Positions 16,861 through 26,390 are shown, counted from the first letter of the stretch. The stretch: DNA of 64,000 bases from an uncultured Algibacter sp. (GCF_947495675.1 NZ_CANLZX010000003.1:62001-126000), one strand, 5' to 3'. Notes: generated by a model not told the origin, from the sequence alone. Numbers and translations are program-made.

Positions 16861-19800
16861 TTAATTTAGTTTAAATCTTACATCTTGAGCTTCCAACTCA
16901 CTTAAAAGCTCTTGGCATACTTTTACTTTTTGCCTTCTACTAGACATGCTTAATTTTATTTTCTCCTTCATATCATAAACCAAGAAATTTAAAGCCTGAT
17001 TACCTGGATGCATATGTATTAATTCTTTTAAAGCGGTTATTTTTTGCTCGTCTAAATCTTTAATATCAACTTGAATAGACAATTTTTTTGCATAATTTTC
17101 CATAACATCATGCAATAACTGAAAACTATTAAACTGCAATCTAGGATCACTTTTCTTTCCAGTATCTTTATTTACCCAACCTTCTCTAACAAACGATTTT
17201 ACAAACACAAAACTATTTTTAAGCAAGAAGTGTCTAAATTTTAAATACTCCTCTCCAAATATTCTAAACTCGTAACTATCTGTATAATCTTCAATTGTAA
17301 AAAGCGCCCAACCTTTACCTTGTTTACTTACTCGATGCTGCACATCGGTTACCACGCCTCCAAAAACTAATTCGCGATTAACATAAGGCTCTAAAGTATT
17401 AAACATGCCAACGGTAGCATTACAAAACGTTTTCATTTCGGTTTTAAAATCATCTAAAGGATGACCAGAAATATAAACTCCAACAACTTCGCGTTCTTTA
17501 CTTAATTTCTCCATTGTGCCCCACTCTTCACACGGGGGCACTTCGGGTTCAGAAAACTGTACACTACTCTGTTCTCCAAACATATCTATCTGAGCAGAAT
17601 TCTCATTTTCTTTATGCTTTTGGGCAAATTTAATTGCCTTCTCTAAAAAGGTAATTCCGTCGCCATCATCATGGAAATATTGTGCGCGATGCGTATCTCC
17701 CAAACCATCAAAACCTCCAGCTAATGCTAGATTTTCAAACGCTTTTTTGTTAGCAGCTCGCAAATCAATACGTTTTGCAAAATCAAAAATAGATTTATAA
17801 TGCCCATCTTCTTTTCGATTTTCAACAATGGTCATAACAGCTCCATGTCCAACACCTTTTATAGCCCCCATCCCAAAACGTACCGCATTATCTTTATTTA
17901 CCGAAAACTTGTAAAACGACTCGTTAATATCTGGCCCTAAAACGTCTAATTTCATGCGTTTACATTCTTCCATAAAGAAGGTAACTTGCTTAATATCGTT
18001 CATATTATTCGATAAAACCGCTGCCATATATTCTGCAGGATAATGTGCTTTTAAGTATGCGGTTTGGTAAGCAATCCATGCATAACATGTGGAATGTGAT
18101 TTATTAAAAGCATAACTAGCAAAGGCTTCCCAGTCTTTCCAAACTTTCTCTAAAATTTTAGCATCATGTCCTTTTTCACTTGCTTGCTTTATAAATTTAG
18201 GCTTCATTTTATCGAGAACAGCAATTTGCTTTTTACCCATCGCCTTACGAAGTACATCGGCCTCACCTTTGGTGAATCCTGCAAGACTTTGGGACAACAA
18301 CATCACTTGCTCTTGATAAACTGTAATACCGTAAGTTTCTTTTAAGTACTCTTCCATGGCTGGTAAATCGTACTCGATATCTTCATCACCATGTTTTCTC
18401 CGAACAAAACTTGGTATATATTCCATTGGTCCAGGTCTATACAAGGCATTCATAGCAATTAAATCTTCAAAAACTGTGGGTTTTAAATCACGTAAGTGTT
18501 TTTGCATTCCAGGAGATTCATATTGAAATACCCCGACGGTTTCTCCACGTTGGAATAAAGCATACGTTTCTTCATCATCTAGAGGAAAACTCTCAGGATC
18601 TAATAAAATATCATGTTTTGCTTTTACAATTTTAACGGTGTCTTTAATTAACGTAAGCGTCTTTAATCCTAAAAAATCCATTTTAAGAAGCCCTGCATCT
18701 TCTACCACCGAGTTATCAAACTGTGTGACATACAAATCAGAATCTTTGGCTAAAGAAACTGGCACAAACTTGGTAATGTCATCTGGTGTTATAATTACAC
18801 CACAAGCATGAATTCCTGTATTTCTAACGGAGCCTTCAAGCGTTCTGGCTAGGTTTACGGTTTCGGCTTGTAAATCTGACCCATCAGCTATATTTAAAAG
18901 TTCATTGACTTTTTCTAAATCTTCGGCTCTAAATTTCTTTCCTAATTCCTTTTCATCTAACCCAAAAATCTTTCCGAGTTTAGACATTGTAGGAATTAAT
19001 TTTGCAATTCTATCGGCATCAAATAAAGGTAAATCTAACACACGTGCTGTATCTCGAATTGACGATTTAGCAGCCATTGTACCATAAGTAATAATTTGAG
19101 CAACTTGGTTGCTTCCATATTTTTCGATTACATAATCCATAACACGACTTCGACCTTCATCATCAAAATCTATATCAATATCTGGCATACTAATACGATC
19201 TGGATTTAAGAAACGCTCAAAAAGCAAGTCGTATTTTAAAGGGTCTATATTAGTAATCCACAAACAATATGCTGCCACAGATCCCGCAGCAGAACCACGC
19301 CCCGGACCTACCGAAACATCCATATTTCTTGCTTCTCGAATAAAATCTTCTACAATTAAAAAATATCCAGGATACCCTGTATTTTCAATAACACTTAATT
19401 CAAAATCGAGTCGTTCTGTTACCTCTTCTGATAGTTTTTCACCGTAGCGTTTTTTTGCACCTTCATAAACTAAGTGCCTTAAATACGCATTTTCACCTCG
19501 TTTTCCTCCATCGGCTATATCTTCGTCATGTTTAAATTCATCTGGAATATCAAACGCTGGTAATAACACATCACGAGCTAGTTGATATGCTTCTATTTTA
19601 TCTACAACTTCTTGCACATTAATAATTGCTTCGGGAACATCCTGAAACAACTTTTTCATGGCCTCGGCAGACTTAAAATAATACTCTTGATTTGGTAACC
19701 CGTATCGATAGCCACGACCTCTTCCTATAGGCGTCGCTTGCTTTTCACCGTCTTTCACACATAATAAAATATCGTGTGCGTTAGCATCTTCCTGCTTTCT

Positions 19801-21246
19801 ATAGTACGTATTATTTGATGCTACTAACTTTACATCGTGCTTTTTTGCGAGTTTAATTAAAGTGGGGTTTACACGATTTTCATCCTCTTGATTATGGCGC
19901 ATTAATTCAACATACAAATCGTCTCCAAATTCTTCTTTCCACCAAAGTAAAGCTTCTTCCGCTTGATTTTCTCCAACATTTAAAACCTTACTCGGAACTT
20001 CACCATATAAATTACCAGTTAGTACAATTAAATCTTCTTTATACTGCTGGATTAATTTTTTATCAATTCTTGGTAGATAATAAAATCCATCTACAAAGGC
20101 ATGCGATGACAGTTTTGCTAAATTATGATACCCATTTTTGTTTTTTGCAAGTAATACGATTTGATAACCATTATCTTTTCTGGTTTTATCTAAATGATTT
20201 TCACACACAAAAAACTCGCAACCTATAATTGGTTTTATTAACTTAGCATTGGTAGTCTCACCTTTTTCTTTTGCTTCGGCAATTTTTGCTTTTACACCAC
20301 CGTTAAACTTATTAACTGCATTAACAAAGTGAAATGCCCCCATCATGTTTGCATGATCTGTTAAGGCTACTGCAGACATGTTATACTCACCAGCGGCAGC
20401 AACAATATCTGCAACTCCCATGGTAGATTGCAAAACCGAGAACTGTGAATGATTATGCAGGTGAACAAAATCAACATCTGCTAAATTAGATGCATTTTGT
20501 TTTATATCTGCAGAAGAAACGCTTGATTCTGCTTTTTGTAAACGTGCTGCAATTTTAGCACTTTCTTTTTTTAAATTTATGTGTTTTAAACCAATTAACT
20601 GAATAGTTTCGGGATTTTTCTTTTTAAAATCCTCGAAATAATCTGGCTGAACATCAAGTTGCTCTTTAGTATATTCACCTAAACGTATTAGCTCTAAAAA
20701 ACAACGTGTAGTTGCTTCCACATCGGCAGTTGCATTATGCGCCTCAGAAAAAGGCACATTAAACAAAAACTCATGTAACTCCGTTAAGGTTGGCAACTTA
20801 AATTTACCATAACGTCCACCAGGAATCTCACATAAACTAGCTGTATGTTCTGTACATGTATCTAAAACAGGTAATTCTTGTAACGGGTTCTCTACATCGC
20901 CACGCACAAATTCGGCACCCATTATGTTTAAATCGAACTTTACATTTTGCCCAACAACAAACTTAGTTTTACCTAAGGCTTCATTAAATTTTTCTAAAAC
21001 TTCTGCTAAAGGCACACCTTGCTCTTGAGCCAACTCTGTAGAAATACCATGAATTTTTTCGGCATCATAAGGTATATTAAACCCTTCTGGCTGCACCAAA
21101 TAATCCTGACTTTCAATACAGTTACCCATACTATCGTGTAGTTGCCATGCTATTTGAATACACCGTGGCCAATTATCAGTATCCGTTATTGGTGCATCCC
21201 AACGCTTTGGTAATCCGGTAGTTTCGGTATCGAAAATTAAATACAT
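16861..21246 (-). CDS. dnaE: DNA polymerase III alpha subunit with N-terminal exonuclease
   Basis: 1461 residues, against about 1160 for a typical DnaE. The extra N-terminal 240 residues are a DEDDh 3'-5' exonuclease: Exo I FDTETTGLP, Exo II GQNVKFDLN, Exo III HNATADVEAT. A PHP domain follows (VHLHNHSQFSVL, ALTDHANMMG), then the polymerase palm with PDIDIDFDD and IHACGVIIT, the finger region, and a late OB-fold (VFGGVVTDVQHRVSKQGKG). It is the replicative polymerase, with a proofreading domain fused in cis. From family knowledge this fusion is usual in Bacteroidota. It is transcribed alone, with a non-coding gap on each side. Confidence 0.96.
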   Translation of the reverse strand: MYLIFDTETTGLPKRWDAPITDTDNWPRCIQIAWQLHDSMGNCIESQDYLVQPEGFNIPYDAEKIHGISTELAQEQGVPLAEVLEKFNEALGKTKFVVGQNVKFDLNIMGAEFVRGDVENPLQELPVLDTCTEHTASLCEIPGGRYGKFKLPTLTELHEFLFNVPFSEAHNATADVEATTRCFLELIRLGEYTKEQLDVQPDYFEDFKKKNPETIQLIGLKHINLKKESAKIAARLQKAESSVSSADIKQNASNLADVDFVHLHNHSQFSVLQSTMGVADIVAAAGEYNMSAVALTDHANMMGAFHFVNAVNKFNGGVKAKIAEAKEKGETTNAKLIKPIIGCEFFVCENHLDKTRKDNGYQIVLLAKNKNGYHNLAKLSSHAFVDGFYYLPRIDKKLIQQYKEDLIVLTGNLYGEVPSKVLNVGENQAEEALLWWKEEFGDDLYVELMRHNQEDENRVNPTLIKLAKKHDVKLVASNNTYYRKQEDANAHDILLCVKDGEKQATPIGRGRGYRYGLPNQEYYFKSAEAMKKLFQDVPEAIINVQEVVDKIEAYQLARDVLLPAFDIPDEFKHDEDIADGGKRGENAYLRHLVYEGAKKRYGEKLSEEVTERLDFELSVIENTGYPGYFLIVEDFIREARNMDVSVGPGRGSAAGSVAAYCLWITNIDPLKYDLLFERFLNPDRISMPDIDIDFDDEGRSRVMDYVIEKYGSNQVAQIITYGTMAAKSSIRDTARVLDLPLFDADRIAKLIPTMSKLGKIFGLDEKELGKKFRAEDLEKVNELLNIADGSDLQAETVNLARTLEGSVRNTGIHACGVIITPDDITKFVPVSLAKDSDLYVTQFDNSVVEDAGLLKMDFLGLKTLTLIKDTVKIVKAKHDILLDPESFPLDDEETYALFQRGETVGVFQYESPGMQKHLRDLKPTVFEDLIAMNALYRPGPMEYIPSFVRRKHGDEDIEYDLPAMEEYLKETYGITVYQEQVMLLSQSLAGFTKGEADVLRKAMGKKQIAVLDKMKPKFIKQASEKGHDAKILEKVWKDWEAFASYAFNKSHSTCYAWIAYQTAYLKAHYPAEYMAAVLSNNMNDIKQVTFFMEECKRMKLDVLGPDINESFYKFSVNKDNAVRFGMGAIKGVGHGAVMTIVENRKEDGHYKSIFDFAKRIDLRAANKKAFENLALAGGFDGLGDTHRAQYFHDDGDGITFLEKAIKFAQKHKENENSAQIDMFGEQSSVQFSEPEVPPCEEWGTMEKLSKEREVVGVYISGHPLDDFKTEMKTFCNATVGMFNTLEPYVNRELVFGGVVTDVQHRVSKQGKGWALFTIEDYTDSYEFRIFGEEYLKFRHFLLKNSFVFVKSFVREGWVNKDTGKKSDPRLQFNSFQLLHDVMENYAKKLSIQVDIKDLDEQKITALKELIHMHPGNQALNFLVYDMKEKIKLSMSSRRQKVKVCQELLSELEAQDVRFKLN

Positions 21247-21439
21247 ATATGATGTTTATTTGGCGAAATATTTAATCGTTATTCGAAAATAACGAGCATA
21301 TAAAAATACATAGAAAACTCACTTTTTTAAAATGAAGTTATAAACAGTTGTAAACAAAAAAAATATAGGGCTCATAAACATTTCAAACCTCTATAAGATA
21401 ATTTATCATAAATTAGATTTTTTAATAATTAACAATCAC

Positions 21440-22498
21440 ATGAAATCATTCATCTACCTAATAGCATTTATATTTTGTTTTAACAGCTATTCGCAAATAT
21501 CACAACTGTATATAGGCACCTATACCAAAGGAAATAGTAAGGGGATTTACAAAGTAAATTTTAACACCTCAACAGGACAATTAAGCGACCTCCAACTCGC
21601 CATTCCAATTGATAATCCTTCATTTTTAACCTATGCTCCAGATAAAAAATTTTTATATTCTACAAACGGTAGTGAAAGCGGGTTCATTTCTTCCTACAAA
21701 ATAAAAGAGGATGGAAGTTTAGTATTATTAACCCGTGTTAGTAGTAATGGCAAAGGCCCTTGCCATATCTCTATAAATACAGATGGTACAAAAATTTCAG
21801 TATCAAACTATGGAGGAGGCACCATAGCAATCTATCCAATAAACAAAGATGGAAGTTTAGCAGAGGCCACTCAAGTTTTTAATCAAAATAGTACTGAAAC
21901 AAAATCGCATGCACATTCTTCTTTGTTTTTTAATGATGAATTATTTACGGCAGATTTAGGAAGAAATGCGATGTATCAATACATACTTGATGGACATGAC
22001 TATAAATTAAACTCTGAAGCTATTATAAAAACTAAAGGAAATCCTGGTCCACGTCATTTTAAACTAACAAAAGATGGTAAGTTTATTTATGTAATTAACG
22101 AATATGGAGCCACTATTACCTCAATTAAAAGAACAAAAAAAGGGTTTAAACAAATTGACGAAGACAACACTCTAGATCCAGATTTTACTGCATTTAACAA
22201 ATGCGCAGACATTCACCTTTCTAAAGACGAACGTTTTGTTTACGGCTCTAATCGAGGAGAAAATACTATTGCTGTTTTTGAGCGTAATACCAAAAACGGA
22301 AAACTCAACAAAACACAAAGCATATCTGTTCATGGTGATTGGCCACGTAATTTCACTTTAGACCCAACAGGTAAGTTTCTACTAGTAGCTAATATGAAAA
22401 CTGAAAATATAGCTGTATTTAGTGTTGACAAAACTTCAGGAAAACTCACATTTTTAAGCGACTTAAAAGTTCCAGAACCCGTTTGCTTATTATTTTAA
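21440..22498 (+). CDS. Exported lactonase-type seven-bladed beta-propeller protein
   Basis: 352 residues. A cleavable signal peptide ends around residue 19 (FNSYSQ). The mature part resembles the 6-phosphogluconolactonase/YbhE group: LYIGTYTKGNSKGIYKVNFN at the start, the repeated blade motif KDGSL, GKGPCHISI, SHAHSSLF, GPRHFKLTKDGKFIYVINE, and GDWPRNFTLDPTGKFLLVANM. Because it is exported, a role in sugar-lactone hydrolysis outside the cytoplasm is more likely than in the pentose phosphate pathway. The exact substrate is unknown. It is a single gene upstream of rpsP, which has its own promoter. Confidence 0.85.
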   Translation: MKSFIYLIAFIFCFNSYSQISQLYIGTYTKGNSKGIYKVNFNTSTGQLSDLQLAIPIDNPSFLTYAPDKKFLYSTNGSESGFISSYKIKEDGSLVLLTRVSSNGKGPCHISINTDGTKISVSNYGGGTIAIYPINKDGSLAEATQVFNQNSTETKSHAHSSLFFNDELFTADLGRNAMYQYILDGHDYKLNSEAIIKTKGNPGPRHFKLTKDGKFIYVINEYGATITSIKRTKKGFKQIDEDNTLDPDFTAFNKCADIHLSKDERFVYGSNRGENTIAVFERNTKNGKLNKTQSISVHGDWPRNFTLDPTGKFLLVANMKTENIAVFSVDKTSGKLTFLSDLKVPEPVCLLF

Positions 22499-22539
22499 GT
22501 TCGTTTTTAAATAAAACTCTGTTTTTTAAAAAAATATAG

Positions 22540-22547
22540 TATCTTTG
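22540..22547 (+). promoter_or_regulatory. Promoter (-7 box) of rpsP
   Basis: TATCTTTG followed by GCGCCC is an exact TAnnTTTG match, 47 bp before the rpsP ATG. A TTTTTT stretch lies about 12-20 bp upstream. The position after the lactonase stop codon supports a separate transcript. Confidence 0.65.
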
Positions 22548-22594
22548 CGCCCTTATTAATAACAGAGGTCGAGAACCTCAAATAATTAATTATT

Positions 22595-23110
22595 ATGCCA
22601 GTAAAAATTAGATTACAAAGACACGGTAAAAAAGGAAAACCTTATTACTGGATCGTAGCAGCTGATGCACGTTCAAAAAGAGATGGTAAATACCTAGAAA
22701 AATTAGGTGCTTACAACCCAAACACAAACCCAGCAACTGTAGAATTAAATGTTGATGGTGCTGTACAATGGTTACAGAATGGTGCACAACCAACTGATAC
22801 TGCTAAGACTTTATTGTCTTACAAAGGTGCTTTATTAAAAAATCATCTTGCAGGTGGTGTTAGAAAAGGTGCTTTAACTGAAGAGCAAGCAGAAGCTAAA
22901 TTTACTGCTTGGTTAGAAGAAAAAGAAGCTAAAATTCAAGCAAAAGCTGACGGTTTATCTGATGTTGAAGCAAAAGCAAAAGCTGATGCTTTAGCTGCTG
23001 AAAAAGCGGTTAACGAAGCAAGAATTGCTGCTGCTGCTCCTGTTGTAGAAGAGGAAGCAACTGAAGAAGCTCCTGCTGCTGAAGCTGAAACTTCAAACGA
23101 AGAAGAATAA
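22595..23110 (+). CDS. rpsP: 30S ribosomal protein S16
   Basis: 171 residues. The first about 80 are the conserved S16 fold (PVKIRLQRHGKKGKPYYWIV, DGKYLEKLGAYNP). The remaining about 90 residues form a low-complexity Ala/Glu/Lys-rich tail (EEATEEAPAAEAETSNEEE). Bacteroidota S16 proteins commonly carry this tail; E. coli S16 has only 82 residues. It assembles into the 30S subunit. rimM and a tRNA methyltransferase follow, a common rpsP-rimM association, though a terminator hairpin separates rpsP from rimM. Confidence 0.97.
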   Translation: MPVKIRLQRHGKKGKPYYWIVAADARSKRDGKYLEKLGAYNPNTNPATVELNVDGAVQWLQNGAQPTDTAKTLLSYKGALLKNHLAGGVRKGALTEEQAEAKFTAWLEEKEAKIQAKADGLSDVEAKAKADALAAEKAVNEARIAAAAPVVEEEATEEAPAAEAETSNEEE

Positions 23111-23133
23111 AAAACAAAATTTTTTATACTTTT

Positions 23134-23165
23134 AAACTCCGATAGAAATATCGGAGTTTTTTATT
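23134..23165 (+). terminator. Terminator after rpsP
   Basis: An 11-bp perfect stem (AAACTCCGATA, loop GAAA, TATCGGAGTTT) followed by a T-rich stretch, 24 bp after the rpsP stop. Confidence 0.85.
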
Positions 23166-23198
23166 TAATGAAACTTGTAAAAAAAATTTGATTAAATA

Positions 23199-23261
23199 AT
23201 TCCCATGAAAATGGGAATCTCATTATATTTAAATAATTAAAATTTCCACCTTCGCGGAAAT
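23199..23261. repeat. Two short palindromic repeats between rpsP and rimM
   Basis: ATTCCCAT/ATGGGAAT around GAAA (23199-23218) and ATTTCC/GGAAAT around ACCTTCGC (23242-23261). Similar elements occur at 52717-52734 and, degraded, near 61626-61645. They resemble a small dispersed palindrome family with an ATTCC/GGAAT-type stem and often a CTTCG-type loop. Confidence 0.5.
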
Positions 23262-23277
23262 AACAAATGGCTTTTCT

Positions 23278-23808
23278 ATGAAAAAAGAAGATTGTTTTTA
23301 CTTAGGAAAAATTGTAAAAAAATATAGTTTTAAAGGCGAGGTTTTAGCTAAACTAGATACCGACCAGCCAGAAATTTACGAAAACTTAGATGCTATTTTT
23401 GTAGAACTAAGAAACAATCTTTTACCCTTTTTTATAGAACACTCCCAATTACACAAATCTGAATTGTTACGTATCAAGTTTGAAGATGTTGATACCGAAG
23501 CAGATGCCGATGCTATTATGAAAAGTAATTTATACTTACCTCTAGATTTACTACCTAAGCTTGAGGGCAACAAATTTTACTTTCATGAGGTAATAGGCTT
23601 TATCATTGAAGATAAAAACTTTGGAGAGGTTGGTGTCATAAAAGCCATTAATGACTCTACAGCACAGTCCCTTTTTGAAATTGATCGAGATGGTATTGAA
23701 ATTTTAATTCCTATGAATGATGAATTTATTGTAAAAGTTGATAGAGACAATAAAACCATTATTGTGGAAACCCCTGAAGGGTTAATTGATTTATATTTAG
23801 AAGAATAA
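23278..23808 (+). CDS. rimM: Ribosome maturation factor RimM
   Basis: 176 residues, standard length. The N-terminal barrel opens with CFYLGKIVKKYSFKGEVLAK, and the PRC-barrel domain carries FYFHEVIGFIIEDKNFGEVG and ILIPMNDEFIVKVDRDNKTI. RimM binds S19 and helps assemble the 30S head. It follows rpsP by 168 bp across a terminator and two small palindromes, and it is nearly joined to the next methyltransferase gene (2 bp). Confidence 0.95.
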   Translation: MKKEDCFYLGKIVKKYSFKGEVLAKLDTDQPEIYENLDAIFVELRNNLLPFFIEHSQLHKSELLRIKFEDVDTEADADAIMKSNLYLPLDLLPKLEGNKFYFHEVIGFIIEDKNFGEVGVIKAINDSTAQSLFEIDRDGIEILIPMNDEFIVKVDRDNKTIIVETPEGLIDLYLEE

Positions 23809-23810
23809 TT

Positions 23811-24527
23811 GTGTCTACAAAACCCTTTAAGTTTAAAGAATTTACCATAAACCAAGACCAATGTGCCATGAAAATTGGCACCGATGCTGTTTTATTAGGT
23901 GCGTGGGCTTCCCTTAAAAATAGTCCTTTTTCAATTTTAGATATTGGAGCTGGAACCGGAGTTTTATCGCTAATGCTAGCACAACGCTGCCATGCAGAAC
24001 TTATTGATGCTATTGAAATTGATGACAAAACATACGAACAATGTGTTGAAAATTTTGAACAATCACCTTGGGGAGACAGATTGTTTTGCTACCATGCTTC
24101 ATTAAATGAATTTGTTGAAGAATTAGATGATACTTATGATTTAATTATTTGCAATCCGCCTTTTTATACAGAAGATTATAAAACAGATAATACACAACGC
24201 GACTTGGCTAGATTTCAAGACGCTATGCCATTTAATCACTTGCTTGAAAGTGTTTCTAAATTACTATCAAATGATGGTATATTTTCAGTAGTAATTCCGT
24301 TTAAAGAATCATCAACTTTTATTCAAACAGCTTCAAAATTCAACTTATTCCCTAATAGAATTTTACATGTAAAAGGCAACCCAACATCTGAAATTAAACG
24401 TGCACTCTTAGAATTCTCTTTCCGCGAAAGCGAAATAAATATGCACTCTTTAATTATTGAAACAGAAAGACACCAATACACCAAGGATTACGTTAATTTA
24501 ACCAAAGATTTCTACTTAAAAATGTAA
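23811..24527 (+). CDS. tRNA1(Val) A37 N6-methyltransferase-type enzyme
   Basis: 238 residues from a GTG start 2 bp after the rimM stop; an internal ATG at codon 19 would remove conserved sequence. SAM-binding motif I is ILDIGAGTGVLSLMLAQR, and the amino-methyltransferase motif is NPPFY, typical of N6-adenine methylation. The family start FKFKEFTINQDQCAMKIGTDAVLLGAW matches the YfiC/TrmN6 group, which methylates A37 of tRNA-Val in E. coli. Substrate in this organism is inferred from family. Confidence 0.88.
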   Translation: MSTKPFKFKEFTINQDQCAMKIGTDAVLLGAWASLKNSPFSILDIGAGTGVLSLMLAQRCHAELIDAIEIDDKTYEQCVENFEQSPWGDRLFCYHASLNEFVEELDDTYDLIICNPPFYTEDYKTDNTQRDLARFQDAMPFNHLLESVSKLLSNDGIFSVVIPFKESSTFIQTASKFNLFPNRILHVKGNPTSEIKRALLEFSFRESEINMHSLIIETERHQYTKDYVNLTKDFYLKM

Positions 24528-24635
24528 TCAATTCAATAAAGATTATTTAAATTTGAAGGACAAAAATGATGATTTGGCAATAAAACTGTCTATTTATTAA
24601 TTATTTTGTCTAATTCACTTTTCAATTCATTCTTT

Positions 24636-25814
24636 ATGCGACCAGATTTATTTGAAGCACCAGACTATTACAACTTAGATGAGTTACTAACCGAGGAACA
24701 TAAATTAGTTAGAAATGCTGCTCGAGAATGGGTAAAACGAGACGTCTCACCTATAATTGAAGAATATGCCCAAAAGGCAGAATTTCCAAAACAGATTATA
24801 AAAGGTCTAGCAGACATTGGTGCTTTTGGCCCCTATATACCAATGGAATATGGCGGCGCTGGCTTAGATCAAATTAGTTATGGTTTAATAATGCAAGAAA
24901 TAGAACGTGGCGATTCTGGTGTACGCTCTACAGCTTCAGTACAATCATCATTAGTTATGTATCCTATTTGGAAATATGGCAACGAAACTCAACGTAAAAA
25001 ATATTTACCTAAACTAGCTAGTGGCGAATGGATGGGGTCTTTTGGCCTAACAGAACCAAACCATGGCAGTAATCCTGGAGGAATGACTACAAATTTTAAA
25101 GACATGGGAGACCATTATCTTTTAAATGGCGCAAAAATGTGGATTAGCAATGCGCCTTTTTGTAAAATTGCAGTTGTATGGGCTAAAGATGAAAGCGGGC
25201 GTATTCATGGGTTAATTGTAGAACGAGGTATGGAAGGGTTTACAACCCCTGAAACACATAACAAATGGTCGTTACGAGCATCGGCTACCGGCGAACTTAT
25301 TTTTGATAATGTAAAAATACCCAAAGAAAATTTATTACCAAACAAATCTGGTCTTGGCGCACCGCTTGGCTGTTTAGATTCTGCACGTTTTGGTATTGCC
25401 TGGGGTGCTATTGGCGCTGCTATGGATTGCTATGATACAGCTTTACGATATAGTAAAGAACGTATGCAATTTGGAAAACCTATTGGTCAATTTCAATTGC
25501 AACAAAAAAAGCTTGCTGAAATGATTACCGAAATTACAAAAGCGCAACTTTTAGCTTGGAGACTTGGTGTAATGCGCGAAAATGGTACTGCAACTTCAGC
25601 ACAGATATCTATGGCAAAACGCAATAATGTGGACATGGCATTAAAAATTGCTCGCAATGCTAGACAAATGCTTGGTGGTATGGGTATTAGTGGAGAATAT
25701 TCTATTATGAGACATATGATGAATCTTGAAAGCGTGGTAACTTACGAAGGAACTCATGATATTCATTTACTAATAACCGGTTTAGATATTACTGGCTTAA
25801 ACGCTTTTAAATAG
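24636..25814 (+). CDS. Acyl-CoA dehydrogenase (glutaryl-CoA dehydrogenase-like)
   Basis: 392 residues from the ATG at 24636; a TTG at 24606 would add ten weakly conserved residues. Recognisable are EEHKLVRNAAREWVKRDVSP, the FAD/substrate region GSFGLTEPNHGSNPGGM, MWISNAPFCKIAVVWA, RFGIAWGAIGAAMDCYDTAL, and the catalytic-glutamate context ESVVTYEGTHDIH. The overall shape fits the glutaryl-CoA dehydrogenase branch, which oxidises and decarboxylates glutaryl-CoA in lysine/tryptophan breakdown. A diverged second copy of its last 17 codons lies at 26207-26257, beyond the next gene. Confidence 0.9.
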   Translation: MRPDLFEAPDYYNLDELLTEEHKLVRNAAREWVKRDVSPIIEEYAQKAEFPKQIIKGLADIGAFGPYIPMEYGGAGLDQISYGLIMQEIERGDSGVRSTASVQSSLVMYPIWKYGNETQRKKYLPKLASGEWMGSFGLTEPNHGSNPGGMTTNFKDMGDHYLLNGAKMWISNAPFCKIAVVWAKDESGRIHGLIVERGMEGFTTPETHNKWSLRASATGELIFDNVKIPKENLLPNKSGLGAPLGCLDSARFGIAWGAIGAAMDCYDTALRYSKERMQFGKPIGQFQLQQKKLAEMITEITKAQLLAWRLGVMRENGTATSAQISMAKRNNVDMALKIARNARQMLGGMGISGEYSIMRHMMNLESVVTYEGTHDIHLLITGLDITGLNAFK

Positions 25815-25815
25815 T

Positions 25816-26163
25816 ATGAATAGTACACCCATAAACTACGTAGAGCTTAAAGCTCATAATCTTGAAAAAACAAAGCAATTTTATTCAAATTGTTTTGGTT
25901 GGGTTTTTACAGATTACGGAGATACATATATTGCTTTTTCTGAAAGCGGTCTTGAAGGTGGGTTTGAAAAAACAGATAATCAAATTATTAATGGCGCTTT
26001 GGTTGTTCTGTATCATGAAAATCTTGATTTGATTAAAAAATCTATAATAGAAGCTAAAGGTATAATTTCTATAGACACTTTCTCTTTTCCTGGTGGCAGC
26101 AGGTTTCATTTTATTGACCCTTCTGGCAATGAATTGGCAGTTTGGTGCCATACCAATAAATAA
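25816..26163 (+). CDS. VOC-family (glyoxalase-like) protein
   Basis: 115 residues with one vicinal-oxygen-chelate fold: INYVELKAHNLEKTKQFYSN at the start, FGWVFTDYGDTYIAF, and the closing FHFIDPSGNELAVW. The group includes glyoxalases, dioxygenases and antibiotic-binding proteins; the function here is unknown. The ATG is one base after the acyl-CoA dehydrogenase stop, so the two are co-transcribed. It is sandwiched between the dehydrogenase and a remnant of a dehydrogenase C-terminus, which suggests the gene arrived by recombination at the dehydrogenase 3' end. Confidence 0.85.
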   Translation: MNSTPINYVELKAHNLEKTKQFYSNCFGWVFTDYGDTYIAFSESGLEGGFEKTDNQIINGALVVLYHENLDLIKKSIIEAKGIISIDTFSFPGGSRFHFIDPSGNELAVWCHTNK

Positions 26164-26167
26164 TTAA

Positions 26168-26257
26168 GAAAATATATTACCTTTTATTGATGTTACTGAT
26201 GACACCCATTTACTTATTACGGGACTAGATATAACAGACTTAAATACTTATAAATAA
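26168..26257 (+). pseudogene. Remnant of an acyl-CoA dehydrogenase C-terminus
   Basis: The frame ending at the TAA at 26255-26257 reads HLLITGLDITDLNTYK, against HLLITGLDITGLNAFK at the end of the intact dehydrogenase (13 of 16 residues identical). At DNA level 39 of 51 bases match, counting the stop, and eight of the twelve differences are silent sense changes. Upstream of this the similarity fades and an in-frame stop occurs at 26165. It has no start and is not a gene; it is a 3' scar of a paralogue or of a displaced allele. Confidence 0.75.
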
Positions 26258-26335
26258 GTGGTTTTTACGCAAACGTTTTCTTTAAAAATAATTAAAAGAC
26301 TGACATTTGACAGGTTTTTTACATATTCTCATCTG

Positions 26336-26356
26336 TAAATTTGTAATGTATTTTTG
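26336..26356 (+). promoter_or_regulatory. Two candidate -7 boxes before the large PEPCK-like gene
   Basis: TAAATTTG (26336-26343) and TATTTTTG (26349-26356) both match TAnnTTTG and lie 35-55 bp before the ATG at 26391. Either could be used. Confidence 0.45.
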
Positions 26357-26390
26357 TGTAAAACACAACTGATAATCAATTTAGAAAACC

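Noticed and set aside
24575..24589. Second sigma-54-like sequence before the acyl-CoA dehydrogenase (TGGCAATAAAACTGT)
   Set aside because: Only TGGCA and one G of the -12 box fit, CACG and TTGC are absent, and there are no dyads upstream.
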